Of a DNA stretch of 64,000 nucleotides, positions 23,101 to 32,800 are shown piece by piece. Source of the DNA: Cinnamomum chago (lineage: Eukaryota; Streptophyta; Magnoliopsida; Laurales; Lauraceae); the NCBI GenBank assembly GCA_038049695.1, contig CP142457.1, positions 27,241,001 to 27,305,000 of the forward strand. Direction: 5' to 3'. The position numbers and the translations under genes were made by a program. Positions within the stretch are counted from its first letter, which is position 1; the number at the start of each line of letters is the position of its first letter. The notes below the pieces were generated by a model. That model searched no databases. It was not told the DNA's origin and saw only the letters and a list, made by a program, of their open reading frames with translations.

Positions 23101-26100
23101 TAATACTCAGCTTCAGCACTGGAACAAGCAACCATATACTACTTTACTCTTCCATGTAACAAAATTCCCAGCTACAAATGTAACATAGCTTGAAGTAGAT
23201 CTTTTATCATCCTGACAACCTGCTCAATCCACATCATTTGTGTTTCGAAATTTGTAATTTGTAGAAAACAGCAAAGCAAGGTGCATGAGAGGATAGTATA
23301 TGTGGAAATACTCTTGTGAGAGTTAACTCTCACTGCTTACGGTTAGAGACACTATGAAGGGGCCCACCTGGAGCCCCACTGATCACAAGACCAAGGGGAT
23401 GGAAAGAGCCATCTTTGATGGTCCGGTCCATTCGGGTGGTGCAAACCCATAGTTGTCAATTCCGCTTCGGTCTCTATATCTGTCTGGCCTCCAAAATGAA
23501 ATGTTTAGGTATTTCGGACTTTTAGCAAAAGTTTTCAAAAAAAAAAAACTTAAAAAACTAAAATATAAATATAAATAAATTAAATTAAATATAAAAAACT
23601 AAAATAAATTTAAAAAACTAAAAGATAAAAAATATAAATATGTAAAAAAATAAATTAAAAACTAAAATTGGGATCCTTATTGTTGCGTTTAAAAACTTTT
23701 GTAATACACATATATATGAATTAGACTTACAAATATTTATCTAGCTTATTGAATTATATACCCGAATGTATCGAATTTGTCGAACTCGAACTACGAATTA
23801 AATGAATTTGAAAACAAATCAAATGAGTATACTCCATCAAATTTTAAAATTGTGTTAAGCATCAAATTACGAACTATGAACTCAAATGCAAATCCATCGA
23901 ACTGCAAATCAAGTAACTATGAGCCCAACCCACTAAAGGACTACACGAAGAGGGTCGGCATCAGTCCTATTCAAGATCGTATAGCTTGTTTAATCAGATG
24001 GTGGGCCACAAGGAACAAAATAGCGGCCACCATGCAACATAGCGGCCGCATTATCAGCCATAGCGGTTGGGGCCACTATGCTATTTTGCAAATAGCAGTG
24101 CTACAATCTAAAACTTAGTAGAGCTAAGTAGTTTTAATTTAAAACATAATTTTTCCTATTTCTTCTCCTCAATAGTCTTTCCTAAAGTTGTCCTACCCAT
24201 TATGGTTCCAAATCACTAAAAAAGATAAAGCTTGGCTCCTACACAACATTCGATTTTTTTTTACCACTTAAAAATCTCACACCGTTACGCCGCTACATAT
24301 CGCCACAACTACTATGTAGAGTTTTGGCCACTGGCCGCTTCTTCCCATGCACCCGCTATTTTGATCCTTGAGGGGCCATATGGGGCTCACAACCCCAGAC
24401 AAGCAGCAAGGTCAATGCAACCGTTGCCCAGCAGGTTCAAGTTCAACAATCCTTTTTTTTGTGATTTTTTCCTTGTTTTGGTTTATTTAGGTCCCATTTA
24501 GATTAATGTACCTAGTTTACTTGATGAGAAATGGTGGAGATTAAATTAGGGTTTCTAAGAATTTTGAGGGATGTAAGCGAAAGATAAGTCGATAGCACTA
24601 GGCGAAAACACGACAATTGAAGAAAACCTTTCTTTATACATTGTGCTGCTTTCTTCTCCATAGGGAATTTGGGATTGAAGAACTTTGACTATTCATCAAT
24701 ATCAGTGAGCAATCTGGTTTTATCTCCTCATTTTCTTGGATTATTTACTGTTGATTGGGTTCAGGGTTGGAAGTTTGGTTTTCAATGCAATTAGCGATAT
24801 CTTTGGCTCATCATGTCTCTTATGTCAGTTCCCAATGAAAAATAAAAGATATTGAGTTATAAAAATTTTGGCTGGCAAATGAGAGTTCCTGTGAGTAAAC
24901 GGAAGGAAAGACTTCGTTAGAAACTCACAACCTTATCAGAAGGTCAACGGAGTGAGTATTGTTTCAATGGGGAACCAACATGGTACGACCCTGAGTAATT
25001 GAGTAAGGTGATCAATGAGGCCCATCAATCAAGGAATAGTTGGAGGACACATTGGACCATATGCAACTGCAAGGAAGATCATGTTAGTTGGACTATACTA
25101 GGGGACACTTTGAACATACGTTCAAGAGGTCGTTGGAAGTGTTGATGAGGAGTAGAACTGTTGATTACATGCCATTACATACCTCCAAAAATATTTGAGA
25201 AGTGGAGTCTTGACTTCTTTGGACAAATTTCAACTCCAAAAATAAATAAAACAATAATCAATTAGGGATCTCTTTGGCTACATCATGTCTCTTATGCCAG
25301 TTCCAAAGAGAAATTGAGTTTTAAAATTTTTGGGTGCCAGTTCTTGATTGAGCCTTAAGGACTAGATTGATCCACCATATTAGAGGCATCTGGCACTTAT
25401 CTTCAAAATACACCAAGCTGCATGTGATTTTGATGAGTCTAGAAGAACCCATGGTCGAAAATCTCCAAGGCATGCTTGAAGTATGGCAACATAGAGCATG
25501 AGTTTTAGACATTTATTGTTGATCTGTGAAGGTAGTTTTTAGGTGTTTAGTTAATGATACCTCCCTTTTTGTACCTGGTTTGAGTTGTGCAAGTGCAACT
25601 CAAATCTACATTAATTCACGCATTGTGAGTTACTGGGTTGTGTAACCATTTTAATTTTCAGTCGGTACAGTACTTTGGGCTGTTATTATTAGTGTGATTT
25701 TGAGAAATATGTATAATAATAAATCAGGAGGGAGGTTGTGACAATTCTAGCCGCATAAAAACAAATTTGGAGTAAAGTAGTCTTACCAATCAGCCACTCC
25801 GGGATACTAATGTCAGTTTTGATGGTATCAATTATTTGGAATGGGTCCAGTCTTCTACTACGAATGTTCAGGGTGTGAAGAAACTTGGGTGCCACTGATG
25901 GTACATTTTCCAAACCATCAAGAAATGACAAGGGGTGCCATACACTGAGATGCCGAAGACAAAACGGTTTTTTTCCCAAGATCTCCATCCTATGGACAAG
26001 TTAATATCACATAATCTTAACGTTCTCCAGGACATCTCAAGACTTGCTTGATCAAGTATAGGAATCTTAAATCTAGAAGTCAAATATCGCCCAAGCCTGA

Positions 26101-27136
26101 GCTATATTTTGATCAACTATGAGGAGTAACTTTAAGTTAGAACAAGATGCATTTCTTCATCTTGATACAGCATTGGATAACGCAGACTCCTAGTAATAAT
26201 AAAAAGAAAAAATCTTTTTTTTTTTTTTTTGGCTCTGTTTGGTAAACCAGAAGACAAAATACTTAATTGGTTGTAGGAAAGAAGAAAAAGAGCCCCATTT
26301 TGACAAACAGACTCGACTAGAAAACAGGGGCTACTAAAATAAAGTACATATAGATGCTGTGAATGCATAGAAATAGGAAAGGAAGAAAATAAAATAAACC
26401 CAAGACAAACCCAGAAATTAAAAATAACTTCTCGAATAGATTTGAACAGGAAATGGGGCAATTTCATAGCTCGCGGATAGGCATATGAATCTGAAAATGA
26501 ATAGAATAACAGGAGTGAACTGGAAAACATGGGTTATTCCAAAAGGTACATATAGATTATAGAAACCGCAAATGCTGAGAAATGGGAAGAAAGAAACTAA
26601 ACTAAAACCACCCCAGAAATCAAAACAACCTCCCCAAGAATCCCAACAGATTTGAGAAAGGAAGATGAGGTAATTTCATCGATACAAGAAAATAGGGATC
26701 TTTGGAAATAAGAAGAAAGAAACTAAAATAAAACAAACCCAGACACAATAACATCTTCCTCAATAGATTTTCAAAAGAAAAAAGGAAATGGGGCAATTTC
26801 GTTTCAACAAGAAACTAGGGATCACTGAAATAAGCACTTGTAGACACATGAATCCTGGAAAATAAGAAGAAAGAAACTAAAAACAAAACAAACCCATCAA
26901 TCAAAAAAACTTCTCCAATGAATTTGAAGAGAAAACTGGGGTAACTTCGTAGCTAATGCAGAAGTATATGAAGTGGAAAATGGATGGAACAAAAAGAAAG
27001 AAGCTGGAAATGGAGAAATGGGTCAGAAAATGGGCACCTTTTCGGTGTTGGATTGGTAAATGGAGTTGATTTTGGATTGCGGGGTGATCCATTCATGAGA
27101 TGGGAAATCATCATCTTCTTCGCTGCTGCTCTCCAT
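10034..27136 (-). CDS. EXO84C: Exocyst complex component EXO84C (four exons, C-terminal end missing)
   Basis: Exons on the minus strand: 27038-27136 (start codon at 27136), 21616-21710, 12176-13220 and 10034-10552. They total 1,758 bp or 586 codons, in one open frame with GT/AG borders throughout. The acidic start [21 protein letters not shown] and the block [20 protein letters not shown] are characteristic of plant EXO84, and the acidic start favours the EXO84C paralogue. EXO84 is one of eight exocyst subunits, tethering secretory vesicles to the plasma membrane; it is mostly helical, with an N-terminal coiled part and C-terminal helical bundles. Plant members are about 750 residues as I recall, so about 160-190 C-terminal residues are missing; I did not find them between 1 and 10033. 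Either they lie beyond the left edge or the locus is truncated. Introns of about 5.3, 8.4 and 1.6 kb are full of mobile DNA. Confidence 0.9.
10760..10906 (+). pseudogene. petD: Nuclear plastid DNA: 3' part of petD (cytochrome b6f subunit IV)
   Basis: The plus strand reads [32 protein letters not shown] and [12 protein letters not shown], matching the C terminus of plastid petD with one extra codon and a few changes. Similarity starts abruptly at about 10760 and stops just before the petD stop codon. It sits in EXO84C intron 3, antisense to the gene. It is a fragment and cannot act in the b6f complex. Confidence 0.9.
10922..10990. repeat. 16-bp tandem repeat, four copies
   Basis: The unit GCAGTGCATCAAAGAT is repeated four times without change, then GCAGT. 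It lies 15 bp after the petD fragment. Confidence 0.95.
10991..11814 (-). other. EXO84C intron 3 sequence without recognised elements
   Basis: AT-rich intron DNA. I see no coding frame, terminal repeats or RNA gene in it. Confidence 0.5.
11815..11900 (-). mobile_element. tRNA-derived SINE fragment
   Basis: On the minus strand TAGCACAGTTGG fits a polymerase III A box and GATTCAAATT resembles a B box about 40 bp further on, followed by a short tail ending ACCAATAAAAAA. The same head and tail occur at 21428-21495. Confidence 0.5.
12176..13220 (-). CDS. EXO84C: EXO84C exon 3 (residues 65-413)
   Basis: The acceptor is TTTATGCAG before GATATCTG; the donor is ATTGTCAGG followed by GTAATT. It encodes the coiled start ([20 protein letters not shown]), the [17 protein letters not shown] block and the central helical region with [16 protein letters not shown] and [20 protein letters not shown]. 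The 1,045-bp frame has no stop. The acceptor lies only about 55 bp from a long foldback element in intron 2. Confidence 0.93.
13277..13822. mobile_element. Foldback (long inverted-repeat) MITE
   Basis: The two arms of about 220-250 bp are near-perfect inverted copies. Outer motifs are TTTACCAAAAAAAT, TTTAGATGCACC and CATTTTAGTTTCCCTCTTAC, mirrored at the right end. Near the centre GTGTGGAACTGAGCATTTG mirrors CAAATGCTCAGTTCCACAC. The loop is only about 40-50 bp. I could not settle a target duplication. Transcripts through EXO84C intron 2 could fold this into a long hairpin. Confidence 0.85.
13856..13871. repeat. LINE target-site duplication, left copy
   Basis: AACATGTACCCCATAA matches AACATGTACCCCGTAA at 17441-17456 with one mismatch. 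Confidence 0.85.
13948..14931. mobile_element. hAT-type non-autonomous element inserted in the LINE
   Basis: The ends are TTAGGGTTGTACA and, on the other strand, TTAGGGTTGCACA. Subterminal regions are packed with AACCGAACC / GGTTCGGTT motifs in both orientations, as seen in hAT elements. Flanks TATGCTGC (13940-13947) and ATTGCTGC (14932-14939) are an imperfect 8-bp target duplication. Across the insert the LINE frame resumes as ...[15 protein letters not shown]. No transposase is present. Confidence 0.82.
14933..17120 (+). pseudogene. LINE ORF2 remnant: reverse transcriptase, zf-RVT region, RNase H
   Basis: Reverse transcriptase motifs [15 protein letters not shown] (about 15045-15090) and [11 protein letters not shown] (15192-15224), with the catalytic pair intact. 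Next comes the [21 protein letters not shown] segment (about 15735-15800), the cysteine/tryptophan-rich zf-RVT region near 16240-16480, and an RNase H with [23 protein letters not shown] and VESDST (about 16870-17090). Frame changes near 15170, 15450 and 15600, plus stops, make it non-functional. In an active L1 this protein nicks target DNA and copies the RNA in place. Confidence 0.88.
15893..15911 (+). repeat. Long G homopolymer
   Basis: A G-run of about 17, interrupted upstream by a single T, lies inside the LINE ORF2 remnant. It shifts the frame and may be a true slippage tract or an assembly artefact. Confidence 0.7.
17457..18470. other. EXO84C intron 2, unassigned part
   Basis: No element with clear termini or coding frame is seen between the LINE and the MITE at 18479. 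Confidence 0.5.
18479..18621. mobile_element. 143-bp hAT-type MITE
   Basis: Termini CTATGATGCAC and, reversed, CTATATGATGCAC. Flanks CCCAAGAC (18471-18478) and CCCAGGAC (18622-18629) form an 8-bp target duplication with one mismatch. The inside is rich in GTATCCG / CGGATAC motifs. Confidence 0.8.
18630..19947. other. EXO84C intron 2, unassigned part
   Basis: No gene seen. TAGGGCTGACAATCTGG near 19757 looks like one end of a further hAT element, but I could not find a matching other end. Confidence 0.4.
19958..20141. mobile_element. 184-bp Mutator-like MITE
   Basis: About 39 bp of terminal inverted repeat (GGGGAAGTTTCAAGTGCATC at both ends) with one mismatch. GATATATATA stands on both sides (19948-19957, 20142-20151), a 10-bp target duplication as in Mutator-like elements, though the sequence is simple and could match by chance. 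Confidence 0.8.
20142..20208. repeat. TA/CA microsatellite
   Basis: A TA run of about 40 bp passes into a CA run of about 12 bp, directly beside the MITE. Confidence 0.9.
20209..21427. other. EXO84C intron 2, unassigned part
   Basis: AT-rich DNA. No coding signal or paired termini recognised. Confidence 0.5.
21428..21495 (-). mobile_element. tRNA-derived SINE fragment
   Basis: On the minus strand CTACAATGGAATGAG is followed by GGTTGTGTGTTCAATTC, resembling a tRNA-like B box, and the tail ACCAATAAAAAAAAGG. Same family as the copy at 11815-11900. Confidence 0.5.
21616..21710 (-). CDS. EXO84C: EXO84C exon 2 (residues 34-65)
   Basis: The acceptor is TTTGCATGCAG before GGAATTAG; the donor is CTAAG followed by GTAAT. 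The exon encodes [20 protein letters not shown] and [11 protein letters not shown], the most conserved N-terminal helix of plant EXO84. The 95-bp length leaves two bases (AG), completed by the G that opens exon 3 to give Arg, then [12 protein letters not shown]. Confidence 0.92.
22400..23250 (-). mobile_element. copia remnant: RNase H end plus 3' LTR
   Basis: On the minus strand the RNase H region reads [20 protein letters not shown] and SAEAEYYAM (with frame changes), then WEKWQLI-type sequence. The polypurine tract CTCGAGTGGGAG (22772-22783) follows, and an LTR beginning TGTAGAAAACAAGATC at 22771. The LTR runs left to about 22400; its exact end is not clear. It lies in EXO84C intron 1, in the gene's orientation. 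Confidence 0.75.
24009..24370. mobile_element. 362-bp hAT element, relative of the one in copia gag
   Basis: Ends CAAGGAACAAAATAGCGG and, reversed, CAAGGATCAAAATAGCGG; compare CAAGGATGAAATAGCGG at 3181. Flanks GTGGGCCA (24001-24008) and AGGGGCCA (24371-24378) agree in 6 of 8 positions. TAGCGGCC motifs repeat inside. No coding capacity. Confidence 0.75.
24379..25769. other. EXO84C intron 1, unassigned part
   Basis: No gene or element with clear ends. A small hairpin (TTTGAGTTG ... CAACTCAAA) sits at about 25580-25606. Confidence 0.45.
25770..26085 (-). pseudogene. Possible decayed LRR fragment of an NLR-type resistance gene
   Basis: Two overlapping minus-strand frames read [19 protein letters not shown] and [14 protein letters not shown]. 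The spacing of leucines and the IPEWL-x-K-x-x-x-LQ ending resemble the last leucine-rich repeats of NLR proteins. There is at least one frame change, no NB-ARC domain nearby, and no start. It lies within EXO84C intron 1. The match is by pattern only and may be wrong. Confidence 0.28.
26335..26965. repeat. Degenerate tandem repeat beside EXO84C exon 1
   Basis: A block containing AAGAAGAAAGAAACTAAAA, ACAAACCCAGA, CTTC.CAATAGATTTGA and GGGGCAATTTC recurs four times, starting near 26377, 26586, 26711 and 26865, with unequal spacing. It lies in the first intron within 700 bp of the exon 1 donor. Confidence 0.75.
27038..27136 (-). CDS. EXO84C: EXO84C exon 1 (residues 1-33)
   Basis: ATG at 27136 follows a leader without an upstream in-frame ATG nearby. 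The exon ends ACCGAAAAG followed by GTGCCC, a phase-0 donor. It encodes the acidic N terminus with [16 protein letters not shown] 99-bp length joins exon 2 in frame at GIRKLC. Confidence 0.9.
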
Positions 27137-27245
27137 GCTTTGATTCTCGATTTCCTTCTCCCTTCGGAGTTTGGACTGATGAGAAGTGGAGGAGACGAAA
27201 ATACGAGTGACGGAGAGAATTTTTGAGGGGAGAAATATGTGAGTG

Positions 27246-27251
27246 CACGTG
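27246..27251 (-). promoter_or_regulatory. G-box CACGTG upstream of EXO84C
   Basis: CACGTG stands about 110 bp upstream of the start codon, in the expected promoter or leader. A possible TATA-like AT stretch (ATAAATAAAC on the minus strand) lies at about 27264-27276. Function is inferred from position only. Confidence 0.4.
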
Positions 27252-27567
27252 AAGGATACTTCATTTGTTTATTTATCTGAAGAAACTTTTCTGAACAGAC
27301 CCCCAAGATTTACTTTATTTTCAAAAGTACCCCCTAACCAGACCTTGGCCCCGGAGGAAGTCTTCATGGATATAATTGAAAAACCTTGGCCCACAAGGAA
27401 GTCTTCATGGATAAAATAGAAAAATCTTACAACAGAGTGCTGGATATTTAATTTTGGTATTTTTAAATAAAAAATATTCTAAGATGTTATATCGAATTAT
27501 TAAAGATAAGTACAAAGAGCGTAACCATATATATATATATATATTTTATAACGGAGGGTGTCCTCGC

Positions 27568-28913
27568 CAGGGGCGGACCATGTGAATCTAATCTGGGTGG
27601 TTGCCCCACGTCATCAGATTCAAAATTCACCAAAAAGTTGAATCTGATTTAGCCCATTCCCACGTAAGTTAAAATAACCACTCCACCTAGTAGGCCATTT
27701 TCCTCTCTTCATTGGTGGAAGGGAATCCAAAAAAAAAAAAAATCATTTTCCTTCAATGTCTACCGAAGAGTAAGACCACACAGCTCGTCACCATTTTATA
27801 ACTGAAGGAGGAAGATGAATGCTCTCGTTTCCTCTTCTCCACCTTTATGTGATCTCAACCTTGTTATTTTAAATGATGTCTCTTTTTATTAGTTTTATCA
27901 TTTGGGTCATCTCCAGATTTGTCATTGTAGAAGCTATTGCGGTAAGTTATGGTGGAACTTGGAGTCAGCGGCGGCGCTGAAGAAGAGGTTAAAAGAATAA
28001 CTATGCATGGTTTGTCTCTCTTGCATCTTGTTTGAGTGATGTGTATCTTTGTAGAGACGAGTGAGATAACAACGTTGAACCTTAATTTGCTTGAGACAAA
28101 GGCAAGGAAAAAATGTGTCTAGTAAAACTCAACTTCTCTTTCTTTCCAATGAACCATAAATGGAACCCTATATTAGGATCAATGGAATTTGGGAAATTAG
28201 GGCTAAATTCGAGCTCTTAATATCTAAGTCCTAATTCCAAACCTAAATCCCTAAATCCTAATCGAAACCCTAAGCCCTAAACCACCACATCCTAAATGCA
28301 AACCCTAAGCCCTAATTCCCTTTATTCGTAATCTCTAATCCCGCAAACACCCCTAATTCATAATCCCTAATTCCCCAAACTCCCTTTTTTGAAAATTTTC
28401 ACTTGGAATATAATATGATATTTATGATTATTATAATAATGTTCATTTACAAATATATATAGTCTTATATGATAGAGGAACTATTAGAAGCTTAAGGAAA
28501 GGATAAAGATTAGAAAGGTACTATTTTTCACAGTGTAATGATTATTACTCTTTTAGGGTCCTCTAGAGTTTCTTTAGTATTATTGTAGGGCGGTTGCTAA
28601 TTGAAAAGGCTGGTGTTAGTAGTAGAATTCTTTACAAAAAGAAAAACTTGTTGAAAATCTCTTCATTGGCCTATGCTATAAATGGAGATTATTGGTAGTT
28701 GGCAATGATTTTGACTCAATTGACTTTATCATTAAATTAGCTAGATATGGAGAAATATAACAAAAAAATATCAACCGCTAATCTATTTAAATACAATACC
28801 TTTTCTTCTTTTATATTGTTAATGTGAAAAAAAAAATCTAGCAAAATAATGATTGACCTTTTCAATTGACCATGGTCCGCCCCACCCAAACGAATATCCT
28901 GGGTCCGCCACTG
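27568..28913. mobile_element. 1.35-kb non-autonomous hAT element
   Basis: Ends CAGGGGCGGACCATG and, reversed, CAGTGGCGGACCCAGG, the CAGNGGCGGANC terminus common in plant hAT elements. Flanks GTCCTCGC (27560-27567) and GTCCTAAC (28914-28921) agree in 6 of 8 positions. No transposase. It starts about 430 bp upstream of the EXO84C start codon. Confidence 0.82.
28200..28385. repeat. Telomere-like CCCTAA-rich tract
   Basis: Degenerate CCCTAAA / CCCTAAT / AAACCCTAAGCCCTAA units repeat about 12 times inside the hAT element. They are too irregular for a true telomere. Confidence 0.65.
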
Positions 28914-28917
28914 GTCC

Positions 28918-28995
28918 TAACACTTTGAGCCAGAATAATCCCTACAGGCCCTGTGAGAGCCCGGTAAATCCCTTGTGGCCATAGTGTGGTAGTCA
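28918..28995 (-). mobile_element. Decayed SINE fragment
   Basis: TAATCCCT, GCCCGGTAAA, CCCTTGTGGCC and AGTGTGGTAGT follow the same order as in the SINE at 42597-42776, with many changes. It lies immediately after the hAT's right target copy. Confidence 0.5.
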
Positions 28996-29109
28996 GGAGT
29001 GGGACCATATGCTTGAATCATGAGTCAGTCTTAAACTCTTATCTCTTTGCACTGATTATGAATTTAACTATTCATATTCAAAAGAAAGTACTTAGTGGAT
29101 GAATAAAAA

Positions 29110-29895
29110 GATAGTGTAAATGCGAAACTTGAGAGATGACAGGAAGGCTTTAGAATCAAAATACTTTAAAATAAGTCGTACAAAGACTGAATATATAGAT
29201 TGCAACTTCAGTGGGCATATACAAAGAGTTGAAAATACTGTGAGAATTGAAGCAAAGAGATACCACAAAGAAATTCATTTCTTTATTTTGGCTTGAAAAT
29301 TAGTTAGAATGGAGATGTTGAAAAAGATTGAATATGCTGAACATATGATAAAAGTGGGATGGTTGAAATGAAGATTTGCTACTATGAGTACTTTATGATT
29401 AGTGCAAACCAACAAAGTTAAAGGACAAATTTTACAGAAGAGTGATCAGGCCAGTTATGACCTATGGAGCTAAATGTTGGTCCATCAAAAAGTAGTATAT
29501 GCACAAAAATGGATGTAACAAATGTAAGAATGCTGAGGTAGATTTGTGGTAAAACTAACAATGATAACATTAAAAATGAATGCTTTCGAGAGCATTTATG
29601 GCTAGCATTAATAGGGGGAAAAATTAGATAAATCCGTTTGAGTTGATTTGTGTATGTTCAACGCATGTCGGCAACATCACTGATAAGAAAAAGTTTGGTT
29701 ATACAGGTTGATGGCCCACCAAGAAAAATGAGTAAGTCGAAGGGGACATGGATGAAGATAGTAGAAATAGATGTAAAGATGTGCAACTTATATACAGATT
29801 CGTCTTGAGATAGATCAAAATTGAGAAACATAATTCATGAAGTTGATCCAACATAGTTGGGACAAGACTTTGATGATGATGATGATGTATCCACA
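29110..29895 (+). mobile_element. Decayed RTE-type LINE, 3' end
   Basis: One frame reads VIRPVMTYGAKCWSIK (29442-29489), the segment after the reverse transcriptase in plant RTE elements. Further readings of NECFREHLWLA and the RWFGHV-type region follow with frame changes. The end GTTGGGACAAGACTTTG then GATGATGATGATG is the short simple-repeat tail usual for RTE instead of poly-A. The 5' limit is uncertain. Confidence 0.7.
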
Positions 29896-32800
29896 TGCTT
29901 GAAAGACCTGACGAGGCCTAGTCTATTTTGTTGAAAATGTAGAGTTGAGAAGGGCCATAAATATTTGTTGGTTCATGATCGGCCAATGATCCAAAAGGTT
30001 AGCCCAAATCCATCCGATGTGAGTAGGGCTCTAGTTAGCCTGGCCATATGTACCACTATTTGCCCATTAATATGTCTATATAAACAATCTAAACTATGAA
30101 CCATTTTATGGAACAACTCTTTAAAAGCTTTTCGAGTTTTAGGGCTGACTTCACCATTTCATCAAATAAACTATAAAAAATGTATATAGTTGAAACCCCA
30201 TCCAAAATATATTCTTTTAATCTCAAACTTAAACCTACCCATTTGTTGTTTTAGTTTCTCTCCTTGACTTGAGTTTGGAGAGCTTGGACTTGAATGAGCT
30301 GCATGTGTGAGTTGTGACTTAGCTTGTGTTAAACTAGCAACAACACGCCTGGGCCCAAAAAATTAAAATATATTAAAATCTGGAGGCATTATTGGAAAGA
30401 AAGAAAAATCTAAAAGAAAATATATATTATTTATCATTATTAAAATTCTATCTATCAAAATATAAAATATAAACATTCATACATAAAATAAGATCTGCAT
30501 ATGCATATGCAACCTAGATTTGATTGCAATTGTCTACATTAAAATTTGCATATGTAGCCTTAAACGGGACATCTATTTTAATATGAAAATTCATAAATAA
30601 GAGAAAAATGAAAAACAAAAATCAATGCATTTTTATATACTTTCAATAGCAAAATAAAATGCAGAATCAATTCAGGGTTCAGAAAGATAACTTCCTTTAC
30701 ATAATACATTATAACCTACCCACTCCAAAATGTGAAACCTTGAATCCATCATAAATATAATGTTCATGGATAAGTTCTTCATAATAAAAACTCAACTAAC
30801 AACCCAAAACCACTACCAAATTCAATATATAATTAAAAAAGCAATAAATTAGACTATGAGTTGAATATTCCAGCGTGCTAATACAATAGAATTAAGTAAA
30901 GAAATTTGCTTCTCCAACTGTTTGAATGCGAGGTATTAACGAACTCCTCCACTAATCTCAACCAATTAGGAGACCTTTCACTCACCTACATGATAATGAG
31001 CTCAAACAAAAGCAAGGGAAAAAAATGCTGGATTTGGATGTGGAGACTCTGATACGCGGTCGGAGATATATGTGCATTTCGATAATTGGAAAGCTATGGA
31101 AATCTCTTCACCTCTTGTCTTTTTTACAATATGGAATAATCTCAACCTCAGGGCTCCCTTATCTTATATAGACAAGTCCCAAAAAGTAGAGATTTATTCG
31201 CCAAAAAGTCTATATCCAAAAATCTTACTAGGAGTCTTATTGGTGGGACCATATCAAGTCTCACATCAAGTGGAATTGTATTTTATGTTGGCATCGGCCT
31301 TGCTTCATCTGACGTGGGACCCATTGCATACAGGCCACACGATTTCCTACATAAAAAAGTTAAGTTACACAAAAGAAAAGCATGAACTGAATTATAATAA
31401 AGGTGTGTTTGGATGCACCCTAAATAGGAGGTTCAAATAAAAATCATAAAATAGAAAATGAGAAGTGGAATTATTTTTTCTGCCGTCCACACTTCAAAAA
31501 CAATATCAGCAGCATTTCAAGAAATAAAAGCCTTGTGTCTCATAAATAGGCTAGTGATGGCTCTTAGCATTATAACAAATCGACCCCCACAAACGTCCCT
31601 CAAAAACATAAGCCTTCTTCATTCCGGTTTTATTTCTTCAAAGAAATTAATGTCTTTGATCACAAAAATGTAAGCAGTGTAAACGTACACTTAATTAGCT
31701 GAATGTATACATTATTGAGATATTACTTATCGAATTTGCAAAAGGGAACTCATATTTTGCAGAAGACTACCAGACTACATAGTTTGGTCTATACCAGTCT
31801 GATGGCTTATTTTAATGATCTGATTGCAATGCCATTTAAGAGAGATTCAGCACGCAACATAGTCAGTAGTTTTAGATATTTGCATTAGAAAAAAACAAGA
31901 GGGGTAGTAAATAAAATGTGCCCTAAAACAAGATGGAGGGATTTGAAACGAGAAAGAATGACAGTATTTAAGGATAAAGTGATTGGTGAGGAAGAATGAA
32001 ATTTTGAAGGAGACACTGTGATGTGGACTTTTCTTTATGAGAATGCTTGTGGATCTAGTTATTTATGTTCTTGAATGATTGAGTATGCTTATCTTCATAC
32101 CAGTAGATGCCTTTCTTATTGTAGTTCTCAATGCTAGATTAAGCCTTTTATTATCTATGTTTACTATTTTGTGGGGCCATGGCCCCCGCCCCCATTCCGC
32201 GCCTGAAATGGGTTCTATTTTAAGAGAGATGGATGTAGTTTCATAATGGCTAGTGAAGATGGGGTTTTTGAAGATTATGAAGATGACTTCTATTTGGATA
32301 GAGATTTGCAAGTTTTAAATCAAATGCAACTATACTTACAAAATCACAACTAAATGGCATTTTCATTAAAAAAGAAATTAACATCATTTACGAATCACTC
32401 TTCTAATGATTTCTAAAATGTTTTAATCGTTCCTTTTTTTAGATTAAACTTTTTTTTTTTCTTTTTCTAGATTTTTTTTATATCTATGAGGTTACATAAT
32501 TTGGAGTGAGATGAGAAGTTTTTAAATGGTAAAGTTACGTCTTTACATGGATTTTTTGTTTGTTTTTGTTTTGTCTCTAATAAGTAAAGTAAAGTTTTCT
32601 GACGGTTGGAACTTTATTTCCCCTCTTGTCATTACTAATCAAATGTGGGTCAACTCGGTTACCTTTACATAAGCAATTCTAAGAAATTCAAAAGATTCCA
32701 TTTTAAAAAAACTCAACGTTATTGTAACTCTGGTTTAAGCTAATTCAAACCTAGATGTTCAAATTTCACATTCAAAGAAATAGTTTTCATTAGCGTAGGA

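Noticed and set aside
26953-27306. 117-codon minus-strand frame over EXO84C exon 1
   Set aside because: Different frame from the one that splices to exon 2; it reads the leader and the intron, and lacks family similarity.
28200-28385. CCCTAAA-rich tract as a true interstitial telomere
   Set aside because: Units are irregular and lie inside a hAT element with its own ends, so a chromosome-fusion relic is unlikely.
31072-31440. 122-codon plus-strand frame
   Set aside because: No recognisable domain; the C-terminal part passes into sequence typical of mobile element ends.
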